A DNA stretch of 64,000 bases from Pedobacter ginsenosidimutans (GTDB lineage: Bacteria > Bacteroidota > Bacteroidia > Sphingobacteriales > Sphingobacteriaceae): assembly GCF_001442625.1 (NCBI RefSeq), contig NZ_LMZQ01000005.1, positions 1 through 64,000 on the forward strand, given 5' to 3'. Below are positions 53,296 through 63,740 of this stretch, one piece after another. The notes below the pieces were generated by a model that searched no databases, was not told the DNA's origin, and saw nothing but the letters and a program-made list of their open reading frames with translations. The position numbers were made by a program, and so were the translations under genes. Position 1 is the stretch's first letter, and each line of letters opens with the position of its first letter.

Positions 53296-54099
53296 TTATA
53301 AAGTTGCTGTTCCTATGTTTTCTTCTTCCTTTAAAAGGCCGTTTTTCTTTACAATTTCGCGGGCAAGATTAAGGTAGTTAATGGCACCCTTGCAATTGGC
53401 ATCGTGCATAATTACCGAAACGCCATAACTGGGTGCTTCACTTAAACGTGTATTACGCTGAATAATGGTATCGAAAACCAGTTCATGAAAATGTGTTTTT
53501 ACTTCTTCTACAACCTGGTTTGATAAACGTAAACGCACATCGTACATGGTTAGTAAAATACCTTCAATTTCCAGATCAGGGTTTAAACGGTTCTGAACAA
53601 TTTTGATGGTATTTAATAATTTACCCAAACCTTCTAGTGCGAAATACTCACACTGAACAGGAATAATAACTGAATCAGCCGCTGTTAAAGCATTGATGGT
53701 GATTAAACCTAAAGATGGTGAACAATCGATGATAATAAAATCATACTGATCTTTGATTTTCTCTAAAACCGCTTTCATTTTGTACTCGCGGTTGTTCAGG
53801 TTAATCATCTCGATTTCCGCACCAACCAGATCAATGTGGGCAGGCAGTAAATCTAAATTTGGTGTATCCGTTTTTTGGATGGCCTGTAAAGGATCGATAT
53901 CATTAATGATACACTCATAAATACTATCTTTAATATTCCGGGGATCGAAACCGATACCTGAAGTCGAATTTGCCTGAGGATCAGCATCAACCAGTAAAGT
54001 TTTGTATTCTAATACGGCCAAACTCGCAGCCAGGTTTATAGATGAAGTTGTTTTACCAACACCACCTTTTTGATTTGCTAATGCAATAATTTTGCTCAT
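53296..54099 (-). CDS. parA: Chromosome partitioning ATPase ParA
   Basis: Walker-type ATPase that drives origin segregation with ParB. The 267-aa product has the deviant Walker A KGGVGKTTSSINLA, the switch IIIDCSPSLGLITINAL and QCEYFALEGLGKLLNTI. There is no N-terminal DNA-binding extension, so it is the short chromosomal type. It is first in the par cluster and divergent from the FMN reductase gene across 180 bp. Its chromosomal context argues against a plasmid origin. Confidence 0.96.
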   Translation of the reverse strand: MSKIIALANQKGGVGKTTSSINLAASLAVLEYKTLLVDADPQANSTSGIGFDPRNIKDSIYECIINDIDPLQAIQKTDTPNLDLLPAHIDLVGAEIEMINLNNREYKMKAVLEKIKDQYDFIIIDCSPSLGLITINALTAADSVIIPVQCEYFALEGLGKLLNTIKIVQNRLNPDLEIEGILLTMYDVRLRLSNQVVEEVKTHFHELVFDTIIQRNTRLSEAPSYGVSVIMHDANCKGAINYLNLAREIVKKNGLLKEEENIGTATL

Positions 54100-54170
54100 C
54101 TATGTATCCGAAATTTACTTAACGTTTATTTGGGCTGTGTTATTTATGCGTTTTAATTGGCAAAAAGTTC

Positions 54171-54178
54171 TATTTTTG
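54171..54178 (+). promoter_or_regulatory. Possible -7 element for the FMN reductase gene
   Basis: TATTTTTG matches TAnnTTTG but the leader would be about 95 nt and no -33 half was found. Confidence 0.3.
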
Positions 54179-54279
54179 CGTCGTTTACGGCCTTTTTCAC
54201 AATCAGCTAAGATACAAACTATATGGCAATTTTAGCAAGAAGCGTGTTTGGGTTTTACACATCTTATTAACAATTATCC

Positions 54280-54801
54280 ATGATCACAATTATAGCTGCA
54301 ACTAACAGGCCCAATAGCAATACGCTAAAAGTTGCTAAATATTACCAAAGGCAACTAAAAGAAAAAGGAGCTGATGCCAATTTGTTCAGCCTGGAGCACC
54401 TGCCTATAGATGTTTTGAATACGGATATGTATGGCAAACGATCAGAAGCTTTTCAAGAAATCCAGAACATGATCAATAACACCAAAAAGTTTTTATTTAT
54501 CATGCCAGAGTATAATGGAAGCTACCCAGGTGTACTAAAAGTGTTAATAGATGCCTGTAATTTTCCTGATAGTTTTTATGATAAAAAGGCTGCTTTAGTC
54601 GGAATTTCTTCTGGTAAATATGGCAATATCCGCGGTGTAGATCATTTCACAGGTGTTTGTCATTATATTCATCTGCATATTTTACCCTTACGTTTGCATA
54701 TTCCGAATATTAAAACCGAGTTAGATGCAGAGGGTAATTTCAATCATCCGGATACAATCAAGTTTACCAACGAGCAGATAGAAAAATTTATCAAATTCTA
54801 A
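54280..54801 (+). CDS. NADPH-dependent FMN reductase family protein
   Basis: Flavodoxin-fold NAD(P)H-dependent oxidoreductase (azoreductase/quinone reductase-like). The 173-aa product begins MITIIAATNRPNSNTLKVAK, with the FMN phosphate loop, and has MPEYNGSYPGVLKVLIDAC and ALVGISSGKYGNIRG, which are hallmarks. It should bind FMN in the cytoplasm. Physiological substrate unknown. Monocistronic, divergent from parA. Confidence 0.88.
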   Translation: MITIIAATNRPNSNTLKVAKYYQRQLKEKGADANLFSLEHLPIDVLNTDMYGKRSEAFQEIQNMINNTKKFLFIMPEYNGSYPGVLKVLIDACNFPDSFYDKKAALVGISSGKYGNIRGVDHFTGVCHYIHLHILPLRLHIPNIKTELDAEGNFNHPDTIKFTNEQIEKFIKF

Positions 54802-55396
54802 TCGCCGTTCATTTTTTTGCCCCCTGCAGCCCCAAATCTTATTACAGACCGTGCCTCCTAAACCCGATGGAAGCGGCACGCAGTAAAGCGTACAGCGGGA
54901 ATGCATCAACCTAAATGTTACTAAAACTGCTTTCCAAAAAATAATAGTCTGATCTTCTTTTGGAAAGCCCAGTCTGCATTTCATAGGAGCGTCAGTCCTG
55001 CTTCTCATTCCAAGTCCGTCCCGATGAATCGGGATTCCTCGCTTACGGGCTTTCCATTGCAATCAGGTTTAGGAACGTAAAACAGCGCATTAAACCTTCA
55101 GAAGCAAATGGTTCAAAATGATAAAAACCCTACCAAAATGAAAAGGTTTTTTTGCTTAATATAATTACAAAACACCTTATCAGCCTAAAATACAACAACT
55201 TAAGAAACACCCAGATCTACTGGCATAGCTATTGACTACAGGCTAAACAGATGCTATTTATTTAACCTTTGTTATATATTTAGTTAATCAGGAAACAAAT
55301 TTAATTATAACCTATTTTTACCACAAAAAAAGAGAGAAATTGCTTTGCGTTAATAGCGAAAACCTCTCCGCCCTTTATGGTTAAACAAAAAAAGTC
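54802..55396. other. Intergenic region dominated by a MITE-like element
   Basis: 595 bases without a gene. Positions 54857-55073 are a full CCTAAACC-type element. A 113-codon minus-strand frame across it is incidental. The remainder is AT-rich; a weak AAAAACC/GGTTTTT hairpin lies at 55123-55151. No promoter for the histidine kinase could be fixed. Confidence 0.6.
54857..55073. repeat. CCTAAACCCGAT-type MITE-like element, full-length copy
   Basis: 217 bp with inverted ends CCTAAACCCGATGGAAG on the left and the inverse of CCTAAACCTGATTGCAATGG on the right. It contains a CCGATGAATCGG hairpin, AGTCCTGCTTCTC and CAGTAAAGCG words shared with the copy at 13526-13725. There is no coding capacity for a transposase. 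Confidence 0.7.
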
Positions 55397-57148
55397 ATGA
55401 AAATCAAGACCAAGCTCCGCCTCGGATTCGGGTTTCTCTTTATAATCGTTTTATCCTTCGGATTAATCGCGCTCTTTTTTTTAAACGAGCTTTCCGATAA
55501 ATCGAAGGTAATCCTTAAAGACAACTACAAATCGTTGAAATATGTTGCCGCTATGCGCAATGTGATCGATCAGAACAGATTTCCATTAAGCAGTACTCAA
55601 CTGGCTGTATTTAGGGAAAACTTGAAAAACGAAGGGTTAAACATTACCGAACCCGGCGAAAAAGTGGCTTTCCAGAAATTAGAAACGGCTTTTAACATGC
55701 TAAATGGCTCACAATTGTTATCCATTAAAGAAAATAGCATTAAAAATTTACGCGTTGCCTTGCAAAATATCGAACAGGTAAATATGAAGGCCATTTACGA
55801 TAAAAATGAATTGGCTAACGAAACCTCATCAAGAGCAAACCTCTACATCATGATTGCCGCTACCCTGAGTTTTATTATCCTCTTTACGTTCATTGTAAAC
55901 TTTCCAGGTTTTGTGGCGAACCCTCTTGCCGAATTTAGTGCAGCGATTAAGCAGATCAGTCGTAAAAATTATAAACAACGCCTGCATTTCGAAAACGAAG
56001 ATGAGTTTACAGAACTGGCAGAATCCTTTAACGGGATGGTGGTTAAACTAAACGAATGGGAAAACAGCAACTTATCTAAAATTAAATCCGAAAAATCGCG
56101 TATTGAAGCCATTATTGCACAAATGCAGGATGCTATAATCGGTCTAAATGAAAAGGGAGAAGTACTCTTTCTAAATCATCTGGCTGCAAAACTAATGAGT
56201 CTTGATGAAGATAAGGTTATTGGCCAAAACGTGGCCGAACTGATGCAAAAGAACGAGTTGCTTAAACGGATCATTAAACCCGAAACCGATGATAATACTT
56301 TAAAAATTTATGCTGATGATAAAGAATCTTATTTCTTGCTGGAAAACCGCGAAATCATCATCCCAAATTATGAAGAGCAGGATGAAAACACTTTAATTGC
56401 CTCTTCTAGATCCGCAGGAAGCGTTTATACATTAAAAAATATTACGCAGTTTAAAGAGCTCGATGAAGCCAAAACAAATTTTATCGCTACGGTTTCACAC
56501 GAGTTAAAAACACCGCTATCATCTATCAAAATGAGCTTGAAATTGCTAAACGATGAGCGTGTGGGTGCCATGAACGAAGAACAGCATGAGCTGCTCAACC
56601 ACATCAAAGAGGATAGCGACAGACTGCTAAAAATCACCAGCGAACTTTTAGATCTTTCGCAGGTAGAAACCGGTAATTTAAAACTCACTTTTGCCATAAC
56701 CAAACCCGAAGAAATTGTAAGTTATGCCGTTGATGCCGTTAAATTTCAGGCTGAACAAAAATCGATTCAACTGGTGCTAAACTGCAGTCAGAACTTGCCG
56801 AATGTGAATGCCGATATCCAGAAAACGGCCTGGGTAATGGTTAACTTTTTATCTAATGCATTGCGGTACAGTTCAGAAAAATCTAAGGTAATCATTGATG
56901 TTTTCCAAAAAGATAAGTCTATCGAGTTCTCTGTGCGCGATTTTGGAAAAGGTATTGACGAAAAATACCAGAAAAGATTATTCGACAGGTATTTCCAGGT
57001 ACCAACCGATGGTCAGAATAAATCGGGCTCAGGATTGGGCCTTGCCATTTCTAAAGATTTTATTGAAGCCGAAAATGGGAAAATATGGGTGGTAAGCGCC
57101 ATTGGCGAAGGCAGCAAGTTTTGTTTCAGCTTGCCAGTTGTGGAGTAG
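55397..57148 (+). CDS. Orphan HAMP/PAS sensor histidine kinase
   Basis: Membrane sensor kinase, 583 aa. Order: membrane helix (about 8-30), periplasmic sensor region (30-148), second helix (149-170), HAMP (172-225), PAS-like domain (about 232-350), dimerisation with phospho-acceptor His368 in VSHELKTPLS, and ATPase domain with N-box Asn487, DFGKGI (Asp515) and GSGLGLA (544-550). All catalytic boxes are intact. No response regulator gene is within the window, so its partner is elsewhere. It is flanked by repeats on both sides. The signal is unknown; similar kinases follow kdp genes in some Bacteroidota, but none are here. Confidence 0.9.
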   Translation: MKIKTKLRLGFGFLFIIVLSFGLIALFFLNELSDKSKVILKDNYKSLKYVAAMRNVIDQNRFPLSSTQLAVFRENLKNEGLNITEPGEKVAFQKLETAFNMLNGSQLLSIKENSIKNLRVALQNIEQVNMKAIYDKNELANETSSRANLYIMIAATLSFIILFTFIVNFPGFVANPLAEFSAAIKQISRKNYKQRLHFENEDEFTELAESFNGMVVKLNEWENSNLSKIKSEKSRIEAIIAQMQDAIIGLNEKGEVLFLNHLAAKLMSLDEDKVIGQNVAELMQKNELLKRIIKPETDDNTLKIYADDKESYFLLENREIIIPNYEEQDENTLIASSRSAGSVYTLKNITQFKELDEAKTNFIATVSHELKTPLSSIKMSLKLLNDERVGAMNEEQHELLNHIKEDSDRLLKITSELLDLSQVETGNLKLTFAITKPEEIVSYAVDAVKFQAEQKSIQLVLNCSQNLPNVNADIQKTAWVMVNFLSNALRYSSEKSKVIIDVFQKDKSIEFSVRDFGKGIDEKYQKRLFDRYFQVPTDGQNKSGSGLGLAISKDFIEAENGKIWVVSAIGEGSKFCFSLPVVE

Positions 57149-57160
57149 GTTTCGTTTTTT

Positions 57161-57344
57161 CACCACCGGGTGCGCTGAGTTTTTCACGGAGGCGCACAGA
57201 GCATAAACAGTATAGATAGCACAACTATTCGCTTGCCAGAGAACACCAAGCTTTCAGAGTATAACAAAGGCTAAAGCATCAGAAATAGAATAGCCAAACA
57301 ATTAACGCTGTGTACCCTGTGCCTTCCTCTGTTTTCTCTGTGGT
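57161..57344. repeat. ACCACAGAG-ended inverted-repeat element, copy 2
   Basis: 184 bp between the histidine kinase and thioesterase genes. It begins ACCACCGGGTGCGCTGAG with CACGGAGGCGCACAGAG and ends with the inverse CTCTGTTTTCTCTGTGGT. Related to 12195-12343. Confidence 0.6.
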
Positions 57345-57373
57345 TAAAGCCGGAGAGACTATGCCGCCCAGCG

Positions 57374-57850
57374 CTATACGATATACGGCTCCATTTCTTT
57401 ATCAATACTTTTACGCAGTTCCATTAATTTAATGGCGTAGCCATGCATGGCAATTTCTTTTTCGGTTTTTGGCTTAAAAGCTGGGATTCCTTTTGGCTGC
57501 CCATCGTCGTCTACTGCAACAAAAACAATAATACAGTGTGTATTTTTAACAAAATCGGTCTGCCCAACAGGTTTTGAAAAAGCATCAACAGCAATATGCA
57601 TACTGGTTTTACCTGTGTAAATAATCCGTGCTTCCATTTTAACCAAGTGTCCGATATGAACAGGATGAAAAAAACGGATTCCCCCAACATAAACTGTTAC
57701 GCAATAAGTCTGACTCCATTGCAAGGCACAAGCAAAAGCAGCCTGATCAATCCATTTCATCATCATCCCACCATGTACCTTACCTCCATAATTAACATCA
57801 GAGGGTTCGCTTAAAAATTGAAGTTCGATATGGTTTTTGGTTCTGGGCAT
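57374..57850 (-). CDS. Acyl-CoA thioesterase, hotdog fold (YciA/BACH type)
   Basis: Hydrolyses acyl-CoA to free acid and CoA in the cytoplasm. The 158-aa product has a single hotdog domain with the motif GKVHGGMMMKWIDQAAFACA (active Asp in the WIDQ helix) and the strand VTVYVGGIRFFHPVHIGHLV. Chain-length preference cannot be told. Monocistronic; the gap upstream to GH97 holds repeats and a terminator. Confidence 0.9.
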   Translation of the reverse strand: MPRTKNHIELQFLSEPSDVNYGGKVHGGMMMKWIDQAAFACALQWSQTYCVTVYVGGIRFFHPVHIGHLVKMEARIIYTGKTSMHIAVDAFSKPVGQTDFVKNTHCIIVFVAVDDDGQPKGIPAFKPKTEKEIAMHGYAIKLMELRKSIDKEMEPYIV

Positions 57851-57983
57851 GATAATGGTACGTTTAAATTGCTTGGTTTTAATGTCTTTGCTAAGATATT
57901 ATAAAATAAGCTATTTTCCTGCAGTCAGCTGTTATGATCTGTCAAGGTGACTCGATAATACAATAATAATGGCATCTGATCAA

Positions 57984-58007
57984 GTGTCAGTTGGTAACAA
58001 CTGACAC
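57984..58007. repeat. 24-bp palindrome, copy 1 (orientation A)
   Basis: GTGTCAGTTG-GTAA-CAACTGACAC: two 10-base arms around a 4-base core. The copy at 58172-58195 is its exact reverse complement, differing only in the core (TTAC). Both are followed by CAC. Confidence 0.8.
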
Positions 58008-58130
58008 CACCAACAAGAACTCTCTTAGCGGCCGTCATCCTGAGTTCATCTCAGAATCTGACCAGCATGATAGATATTGAAATAAATTTTTAATCCGTGT
58101 TTATCTGTGTACATCCGTGGCAAAAAAACA

Positions 58131-58160
58131 ATAAAAAAGTCGTAGCGAGACGCTACGACT
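58131..58160 (-). terminator. Rho-independent terminator of the GH97 gene
   Basis: Perfect 9-bp stem GTCGTAGCG / CGCTACGAC with an AGA loop (58139-58159), followed on the minus strand by a T-run. About 47 bases after the GH97 stop, with one of the palindromes between. Confidence 0.85.
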
Positions 58161-58171
58161 AGAAGAGAAGA

Positions 58172-58195
58172 GTGTCAGTTGTTACCAACTGACAC
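58172..58195. repeat. 24-bp palindrome, copy 2 (orientation B)
   Basis: GTGTCAGTTG-TTAC-CAACTGACAC, the reverse complement of copy 1 at 57984-58007. It lies 11 bases after the GH97 stop on the minus strand and could fold in its mRNA. Confidence 0.8.
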
Positions 58196-58206
58196 CACTA
58201 GTCTAA

Positions 58207-60369
<2,163 letters not shown>

Positions 60370-60446
60370 TTATTACTATTTATATACATTAGAACTTGCG
60401 GTTTCCAGTCCACACATGGCGATGAGCAATGTCGGTTCACTCAAAT

Positions 60447-60472
60447 AGATCCTGAAACAAGTTCAGGATGAC
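60447..60472. repeat. ATCCTGAAACAAGTTCAGGAT palindromic dispersed repeat
   Basis: A hairpin with CCTGAA / TTCAGG arms followed by GAC, of the same family as 2-24 and 27632-27655. It lies between the GH97 and DUF2130 genes. Confidence 0.5.
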
Positions 60473-60512
60473 GATACGATATAAAAATCGGGATGGGATG
60501 ACGTACCGCGAG

Positions 60513-61766
60513 TTACTCTAAAAGCAAGGTATCATCGTCATCGTCAGTCAAACTCAACTGCACACTATCGCTACCTGCAATGCCTTCTATCGAACCACGG
60601 ATGTGTGTAGCATTTAACAATACTTTCTCTAACTGCTTTTCACGTGCTTTCCATAAGCGCTCCATCGCATCACGCTCTCGTTGTATAGATAGTTTCATAC
60701 TCATAAAACCTTCTCTAATGGCTTTCCATTGTTCTGAAAACTCTGCTCCCATTAAGTAATCGTAAAGCATGTGCATTTTTTCGCCGCGGTTTTCCTGCGA
60801 TTTTACTGCACCGGCCAAGCGCAAAATACCTTCACGCAACACGTATGCTACAGCGTTTACTTCTTCGAAAGAGCAGATCCAAACCCCATCGCGCTGCCCG
60901 AAACAATCCATGCCTTTTGGGTAACATTGACTCACGATTACCGCTACATCAATACCCATGCTCCGCATATCTTTCTTCAGTTTTTCGATCCAATCGCCCC
61001 CAAAATCTTTGGTACGCTTGCTTTCGTAGATAATTTTACCGCATTCCTGTCCAAATTGATTACGCACCACTTGTACACAATCTGCACCACGCACTCCTTT
61101 ACCAACTTCTTCAATTAAATCGAAAGGATAATTGGTACGGAGTAGTTCTTCCAAGATCAATTCCTGAACTTCGCCCTGCAATTGCATACTGCCCTGCTCA
61201 GCTTTACGTTTCATTTCTTCGGCCAATTTTTTCTGGTCGTCGAGCTGTTTTTCCAATTCCTTTAAACGCAATTGGTGTTCTGTATCTTTAATACTATTTT
61301 TTTCTGCCTCTTGTTTACGGATCTGTTCTACCAACTCGTTACGCTGCTCTTGCATTTTACGTTGAAATGCAAGCTCCATTTCTTCTTCCTTTACTTTAAG
61401 GCTTTCCTCGCGACGTAAAAATTCAAGTTCCTTTTCACGGGCCAGCTTTAGTTTTTCGGCATTATCTTTCGCATTACCTTCCAGCATTTGCAGTTTGGTT
61501 TCAAAATCAGCCGAAATGCTTTTACGCAGGTTTTCCTCCAGACTATCCTTAAGTTTGGTTTTCTCTTCAGCAAGTTTAGCATCAAAAGCTTTCAATTGCT
61601 GCTGTTTTTCAGATTCGAAAATTTGCAGTTTACGTTGATATTCTTCATCTTTCTGCCTTGCATAAGCAGCCGCTTTCTCACGTAACTCTTTCTTATAATC
61701 TTCGGCCATGGCTTCTTCCATCGGAAAAACATGGGCACAGTTGGGGCATTTTATTTCGGTAGGCAT
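60513..61766 (-). CDS. DUF2130 domain protein with coiled coil
   Basis: Cytoplasmic protein of unknown function. The 417-aa product opens with a CPNC pair (MPTEIKCPNCAHVFPM), possibly half of a zinc ribbon, then a long charged coiled coil (about 25-200) and the DUF2130 domain (about 200-385), with LEELLRTNYPFDLIEEVGKG, GKIIYESKRTKDF and DVAVIVSQ. The ESKRT segment recalls restriction-endonuclease-like folds, so a nuclease activity is possible. The end is Asp-rich (LTDDDDDTLLLE). It is monocistronic; the upstream ACCACCAAGGCGCAAAG word is a degenerate repeat. Confidence 0.85.
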   Translation of the reverse strand: MPTEIKCPNCAHVFPMEEAMAEDYKKELREKAAAYARQKDEEYQRKLQIFESEKQQQLKAFDAKLAEEKTKLKDSLEENLRKSISADFETKLQMLEGNAKDNAEKLKLAREKELEFLRREESLKVKEEEMELAFQRKMQEQRNELVEQIRKQEAEKNSIKDTEHQLRLKELEKQLDDQKKLAEEMKRKAEQGSMQLQGEVQELILEELLRTNYPFDLIEEVGKGVRGADCVQVVRNQFGQECGKIIYESKRTKDFGGDWIEKLKKDMRSMGIDVAVIVSQCYPKGMDCFGQRDGVWICSFEEVNAVAYVLREGILRLAGAVKSQENRGEKMHMLYDYLMGAEFSEQWKAIREGFMSMKLSIQRERDAMERLWKAREKQLEKVLLNATHIRGSIEGIAGSDSVQLSLTDDDDDTLLLE

Positions 61767-61872
61767 TGATTATTATTTTAACCACCAAGGCGCAAAGCAC
61801 ACCAAGGTTTTTTTATTGGTAAAGATATTAAAGCTTTTTATCAATGTATAAATGAGTTTTACACCGTTACCA

Positions 61873-62253
61873 TTAAAGCACTTTCGATCTGATTTCGTGA
61901 CCGGAGGCCAAAATTTTACTTACCGGGCATTTTGCGGCAATTTCTTCCAATCTGATTTTTTGTTCTTCGGTAAGTATTCCGGTACATACAATTTCTTCAA
62001 AAAATATGGTTTCCCCATTTTCGGTATCAATATTTACTTCTACCTCAATTTTATCAATTGGCCATTCCTTTCTATCGGCATACATCCTTAAGGTTATGGC
62101 TACACACGATGCCAGAGATGCCATTAACAATCCTTTTGGGGCAAAACCTTTATGTGTACCACCCAATTCTAAAGGCTCGTCTACTATAATATCATGAGAA
62201 CCATTTGTTACAGAACATGCATAATGCTCTTTATTTATTGTCGCTTTTACCAT
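61873..62253 (-). CDS. OsmC family protein
   Basis: Peroxide-reducing or sulfur-carrier-type OsmC/YhfA fold protein. From ATG 62253 it has 126 aa, opening MVKATINKEHYACS. A longer frame starts 43 codons upstream, but that part is unlike the family. Motifs: AP-type GTHKGFAPKGLLMASLASC with one catalytic Cys, and a second Cys in EIVCTGIL. It belongs to the YhfA-like group by length. Function may be organic hydroperoxide reduction; not proven. Divergent from the YtxH gene. Confidence 0.85.
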   Translation of the reverse strand: MVKATINKEHYACSVTNGSHDIIVDEPLELGGTHKGFAPKGLLMASLASCVAITLRMYADRKEWPIDKIEVEVNIDTENGETIFFEEIVCTGILTEEQKIRLEEIAAKCPVSKILASGHEIRSKVL

Positions 62254-62429
62254 ATAATTAGTTTTAGTATCCCAAATATTGTGCTTTAACTTTAAACTTA
62301 AGTAAAAGTCCGGTCTTTTTTTGAAAATGAATTGAGAAGTCGGAAACTTTAACAAAAAGCTATTGATTGCTTTCCAAATCAAAAAACATCAAACATTATA
62401 TCAAGCGAATTGTTCATTTATAAAACCAC

Positions 62430-62801
62430 ATGATCATGAAATACAGAAAGTTAATTGGAAAATATTTAAAGCACGAATCGGATAACAGTGCAAAAATAGC
62501 ACTTGCTTTAGTGGCTGGTTTAGCTGCGGGTGCAGTAATTAGTATTTTATTTGCTCCTGATAGCGGCGCAGGTACCCGTGGAAAAATTGTTGGCGGGGCT
62601 AAAAATCTACGTTACGGCTTTCAGGACAAATACAATCTTTTAAAAGAGAAGGTTTTTGGCGTAGAAGCCATCGAAGAAGATATTATCGAACATGAAGTGC
62701 CACATTTTAAACATAAGGTTGTTAAGAAACGTAAATCGGATGTGCAGGAAATTTTAGAAAATGCACATGAGAACGGTCAAGTGCAAGAAGGCCAAGGATA
62801 A
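62430..62801 (+). CDS. YtxH domain protein
   Basis: Small stress-associated membrane protein of the YtxH family. The 123-aa product has a hydrophobic helix (about 24-44, IALALVAGLAAGAVISILFAPDSG, with the APxxG motif) followed by a charged, Lys/Glu/His-rich tail. A second ATG at 62436 would remove two residues, and both are possible. It is followed by a GTCATYTCGA-ended repeat element. Function unknown. Confidence 0.85.
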   Translation: MIMKYRKLIGKYLKHESDNSAKIALALVAGLAAGAVISILFAPDSGAGTRGKIVGGAKNLRYGFQDKYNLLKEKVFGVEAIEEDIIEHEVPHFKHKVVKKRKSDVQEILENAHENGQVQEGQG

Positions 62802-62828
62802 AAAACTTAAATATATAAAAGAAAAGTC

Positions 62829-62947
62829 GTCATGTCGATCCGATAGCTATCGGATGAAGCGTAGTGGAATGGAGAGATCTGTGATAGATTTAGGCTTCGC
62901 TGTTCTCTACGTTGCACCCGATAGCTATCGGGTCCGCTCGAAATGAC
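62829..62947. repeat. GTCATYTCGA-ended inverted-repeat element, copy 3
   Basis: 119 bp, begins GTCATGTCGA and ends CGCTCGAAATGAC. It has nested CCGATAGCTATCGG palindromes (62840-62853 and about 62918-62933). The interior matches the copy at 1193-1288. Confidence 0.75.
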
Positions 62948-62993
62948 GGCATTGCTAAGGTAATTTCTTAGTTTTACAGGATAGTATCTACAT

Positions 62994-63740
62994 ATGATTT
63001 TTATCCTCTCGAAGATTTTGCTTTTCCTCATTAAACCTATTGTGTGGATTTTTGTGCTTTTGATTTTTGCAATTGCATCTAAAAATCCTAAAAAAAGGAA
63101 AAGGTATTTAATCTGTATTTTGATTATTTTCTTCTTTTTCTCTAATGGCTTTATTGTTGGAAAAATAATAAACAGTTATGAAGCTGACTATCCAAGGGCA
63201 GCTAAATTCGATGTTGGAATTGTACTTGGAGGCTTCTCAGGTTTAAACAAACGTAATAATGAAATTGCTTTTAATTGGGCTGGAGATAGATTGTTCCAGG
63301 CAATCGCACTTTATAAAAAAGGACAGATTAAGCAGATATTACTTAGTGGTGGAAGCGCAAATTTAATAAACCAAAAAATAAAAGAAGCTGATTTAGCCAT
63401 TCAGTACTTAAAACTGATCGGGATTCCTGATTCTGCAATCCTTATTGAAAACCAAAGCAGAAATACCATCGAAAATGCCAGGTATAGCCTGGCGCTCATC
63501 GCGAAAAGCAACCCTAAAGCTAAAATTTTGGTGATTACCAGTGCATGGCACATCCCAAGGACAAAACTGATTTTTGATAAACAGGCAAAACAGAAAATTG
63601 AATATTACCCAACGAATTTTTCCGGAGATACTGAATTTGAATTAAGTGATTTCATCATTCCAAATGCCAGCGCATTAGGCGCATGGGAAATGTTATTTAA
63701 AGAATGGATTGGTCTAACTGTAGACCGTTTGAGGGCTTAA
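62994..63740 (+). CDS. YdcF-like DUF218 membrane protein
   Basis: Inner-membrane protein with a periplasmic or cytoplasmic DUF218 (SanA/YdcF/ElyC) domain. The 248-aa product has two N-terminal membrane helices (about 3-25 and 34-55), then IVLGGFS, ILLSGGSAN, ENQSRNTIENA and ITSAWHIPR, the family motifs. Relatives such as ElyC act in envelope and peptidoglycan lipid-carrier metabolism, but the exact reaction is not known. Monocistronic. The N-terminus MIFILSKILLFLIKP fits a real start. Confidence 0.88.
   Translation: MIFILSKILLFLIKPIVWIFVLLIFAIASKNPKKRKRYLICILIIFFFFSNGFIVGKIINSYEADYPRAAKFDVGIVLGGFSGLNKRNNEIAFNWAGDRLFQAIALYKKGQIKQILLSGGSANLINQKIKEADLAIQYLKLIGIPDSAILIENQSRNTIENARYSLALIAKSNPKAKILVITSAWHIPRTKLIFDKQAKQKIEYYPTNFSGDTEFELSDFIIPNASALGAWEMLFKEWIGLTVDRLRA

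Larger units (their letters stand above)
57851..58206. other. Intergenic region with paired palindromes and a terminator
   Basis: 356 bases between thioesterase and GH97 genes. It contains two 24-bp palindromes in inverse orientation (57984-58007, 58172-58195), a GTCATCCTGAG-type word (58034-58069), a degenerate ATCCGTGTTTATCTGTG word (58093-58110), and a terminator (58131-58160). No gene. Confidence 0.7.

Noticed and set aside
52380..54300. parS site near parAB
   Set aside because: No sequence close to TGTTnCACGTGnAACA was found there.
54721..55062. 113-codon minus-strand frame
   Set aside because: It lies across a MITE-like element that is repeated elsewhere and overlaps the end of the FMN reductase gene; the product has no family features.
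55123..55151. Hairpin AAAAACC/GGTTTTT as terminator of the FMN reductase gene
   Set aside because: The stem is short with a long loop and lies more than 300 bp after the gene.
62254..62382. 43-codon upstream extension of the OsmC frame
   Set aside because: The family begins at MVKATINK; the extension is Lys/Phe-rich with no family match.
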